Origin: Armatimonadota bacterium
Lineage (GTDB): Bacteria; Armatimonadota; Fimbriimonadia; Fimbriimonadales; Fimbriimonadaceae
Reading direction: 5' to 3'
Length of the DNA: 5,776 bases
Assembly: GCA_023423495.1 (NCBI GenBank)
Contig: JAFAFM010000172.1
Location: 1-5,776 of the forward strand
Shown here: positions 5,009-5,776 of the stretch, one piece after another
Layout: each line of letters begins with the position of its first letter
Numbering within the stretch: position 1 is the stretch's first letter
Made by a program: the position numbers and the translations under genes
The notes under the pieces: generated by a model
The model's input: the letters and a program-made list of their open reading frames with translations, nothing else
What the model was told of the DNA's origin: nothing
Database searches by the model: none

Positions 5009-5683
5009 TCAGGCCTCGACGCGTAACCGAGGAAGCTGGGTGAGGTCGGTGGCTCGACCCGTCGCGGCTTCCACGAAGCGATAGGCCGTGGCATACCATC
5101 CGGCCTTCACGGGAACTGTATGCGAGAGTTGGTCGGCGGTGAATTCCACAAATCCCTGGCTGCGATAGTTGCGGGAAAAGGCTTTTCGGTGGGGCGAAGC
5201 AAGCGGCTGGGCCAACATTTCCACGAAGATTCCAGCGCCGCTGGGGGCCGAGGCTGAGAAAACGAGTTCAGACGAACCTGGTGCTCCTGCCGTGCACTGC
5301 ACCTGGATGCGGTCGCCGTAGAATGCGCCCGTGGGCGGGCAAGGCGGAACCGAACCGTCGGGATGCACTTGGAGGTACTTGATCGCCAGTTTGGAAAATA
5401 CGGTTTGCACGCGGGTGTACAGCGGAGAGCCGACTTCACCCTGAGCTGCAGCAAGGGCATCGGCATACTCCCGCCAGGCATCAGCTTGCTCCAATGTGAG
5501 ATTCAACCATGCCTCGCCAGCCCGGGCGACGCATCGCCGAGCCGCAGTCTGGGCAGGAGTACGCGGGTTGCGTGGAGTTGTGCGGTTTCGAACCACCGTG
5601 CCGTACGGCGTGCGGACAAACGTGGTGTTTCCCGCCGATCCGCTTAGCTCTTCCCCGAGAATCCCAAGCCTTACCGTTGCCAT
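5009..5683 (-). CDS. Unrecognised 224-residue protein with NPRTPAQ/W-LT-QADAW N-terminal motif
   Basis: The ATG at 5683-5681 gives MATVRLGILGEELSGSAGNT, followed by FVRTPYGTVVRNRTTPRNPRTPAQTAARR (21-49) and a helix with AWLNLTLEQADAWREYADAL (58-77). The combination 'G..GN..F.r...G..vR.r..P.NPrT.aQ..aR' then 'W..LT..Q..aW..YA' occurs, as I recall, in uncharacterised proteins of several phyla, some near phage-like genes and some resembling DUF6266; I cannot confirm a family. From about residue 115 the protein is Pro/Gly/Ser-rich with beta-type strands (DRIQVQCTAG, SSELVFSASA, AGIFVEML, KAGWYATAYRFVEAATG), suggesting an Ig- or FnIII-like domain. There is no signal peptide. The upstream sequence (5684-5690) offers only a weak AAAG as ribosome-binding site. 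A structural or surface role is a guess. The gene precedes the 83-residue gene on the same strand by 147 bases. Confidence 0.78.
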   Translation of the reverse strand: MATVRLGILGEELSGSAGNTTFVRTPYGTVVRNRTTPRNPRTPAQTAARRCVARAGEAWLNLTLEQADAWREYADALAAAQGEVGSPLYTRVQTVFSKLAIKYLQVHPDGSVPPCPPTGAFYGDRIQVQCTAGAPGSSELVFSASAPSGAGIFVEMLAQPLASPHRKAFSRNYRSQGFVEFTADQLSHTVPVKAGWYATAYRFVEAATGRATDLTQLPRLRVEA

Positions 5684-5764
5684 GCTTTAGATTGTCGGCA
5701 GATTATTGCGGAATCCTAGGGATTTAATTTTCGAGGGGCGCGCTTGGAATGCATGTCCTTCAAC

Positions 5765-5774
5765 CTACCGGTAG
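5765..5774. repeat. 10-bp palindrome at the right edge
   Basis: CTACCGGTAG is perfectly self-complementary and lies about 80 bases upstream of the 224-residue gene. Its half-site CTACC/GGTAG also forms the hairpin at 4993-5006, there with TT between the halves. The window ends two bases later, so its context cannot be judged. Confidence 0.3.
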
Positions 5775-5776
5775 CG

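Overview
The window is a moderately GC-rich (high fifties percent by eye) bacterial chromosomal segment, densely packed with small genes on both strands. The lipoprotein-type periplasmic adaptor of an efflux system points to a diderm (Gram-negative-type) cell wall. The mix of a DUF3500 protein, a protein with an 'NPRTPAQ...W..LT..QADAWREYA' N-terminus and several unrecognised secreted proteins would fit a less-studied phylum such as Armatimonadota (Fimbriimonadales-like). That placement is a guess from memory of similar proteins. There is no rRNA, tRNA, CRISPR array, transposase or clear phage gene, so nothing proves recent transfer.

Layout, left to right. (1) 1-336, minus strand: the first 112 residues of an aldehyde dehydrogenase of the ALDH7 (antiquitin, alpha-aminoadipic semialdehyde dehydrogenase) type, running off the left edge. 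(2) About 359-880, plus: a P-loop kinase-like ATPase, divergent from the dehydrogenase with almost no gap; its start is either TTG or has been lost to a one-base indel. (3) 947-1345, plus: an unrecognised 132-residue cytoplasmic protein. (4) 1342-2343, minus: an exported DUF3500 protein with a histidine-rich tail, tail to tail with gene 3 so that the two stop codons overlap. (5) 2381 to 2701 or 2761, minus: a YtxH-like single-span membrane protein, probably co-transcribed with the DUF3500 gene. (6) 2834-3976, plus: a lipoprotein periplasmic adaptor of an RND/ABC-type efflux pump, divergent from gene 5. (7) 4026-4508, plus: an unknown exported three-cysteine protein just behind the adaptor, ending inside a strong 10-bp-stem hairpin that looks like an intrinsic terminator. 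(8) 4610-4861, minus: a small unknown protein with the best Shine-Dalgarno sequence in the window. (9) 5009-5683, minus: an unknown 224-residue protein with a conserved-looking N-terminal motif and a beta-rich C-terminal part.

Functional links are few. Genes 4 and 5 could share a transcript, as could genes 6 and 7. The adaptor has no pump gene beside it. I see no coherent new multi-gene system here. The items most worth checking are the kinase start, the regulatory palindromes at 2355-2368 and 2786-2816, the terminator at 4490-4536, and the unrecognised protein families at 947, 4026, 4610 and 5009. No stretch longer than 300 bases lacks a gene.
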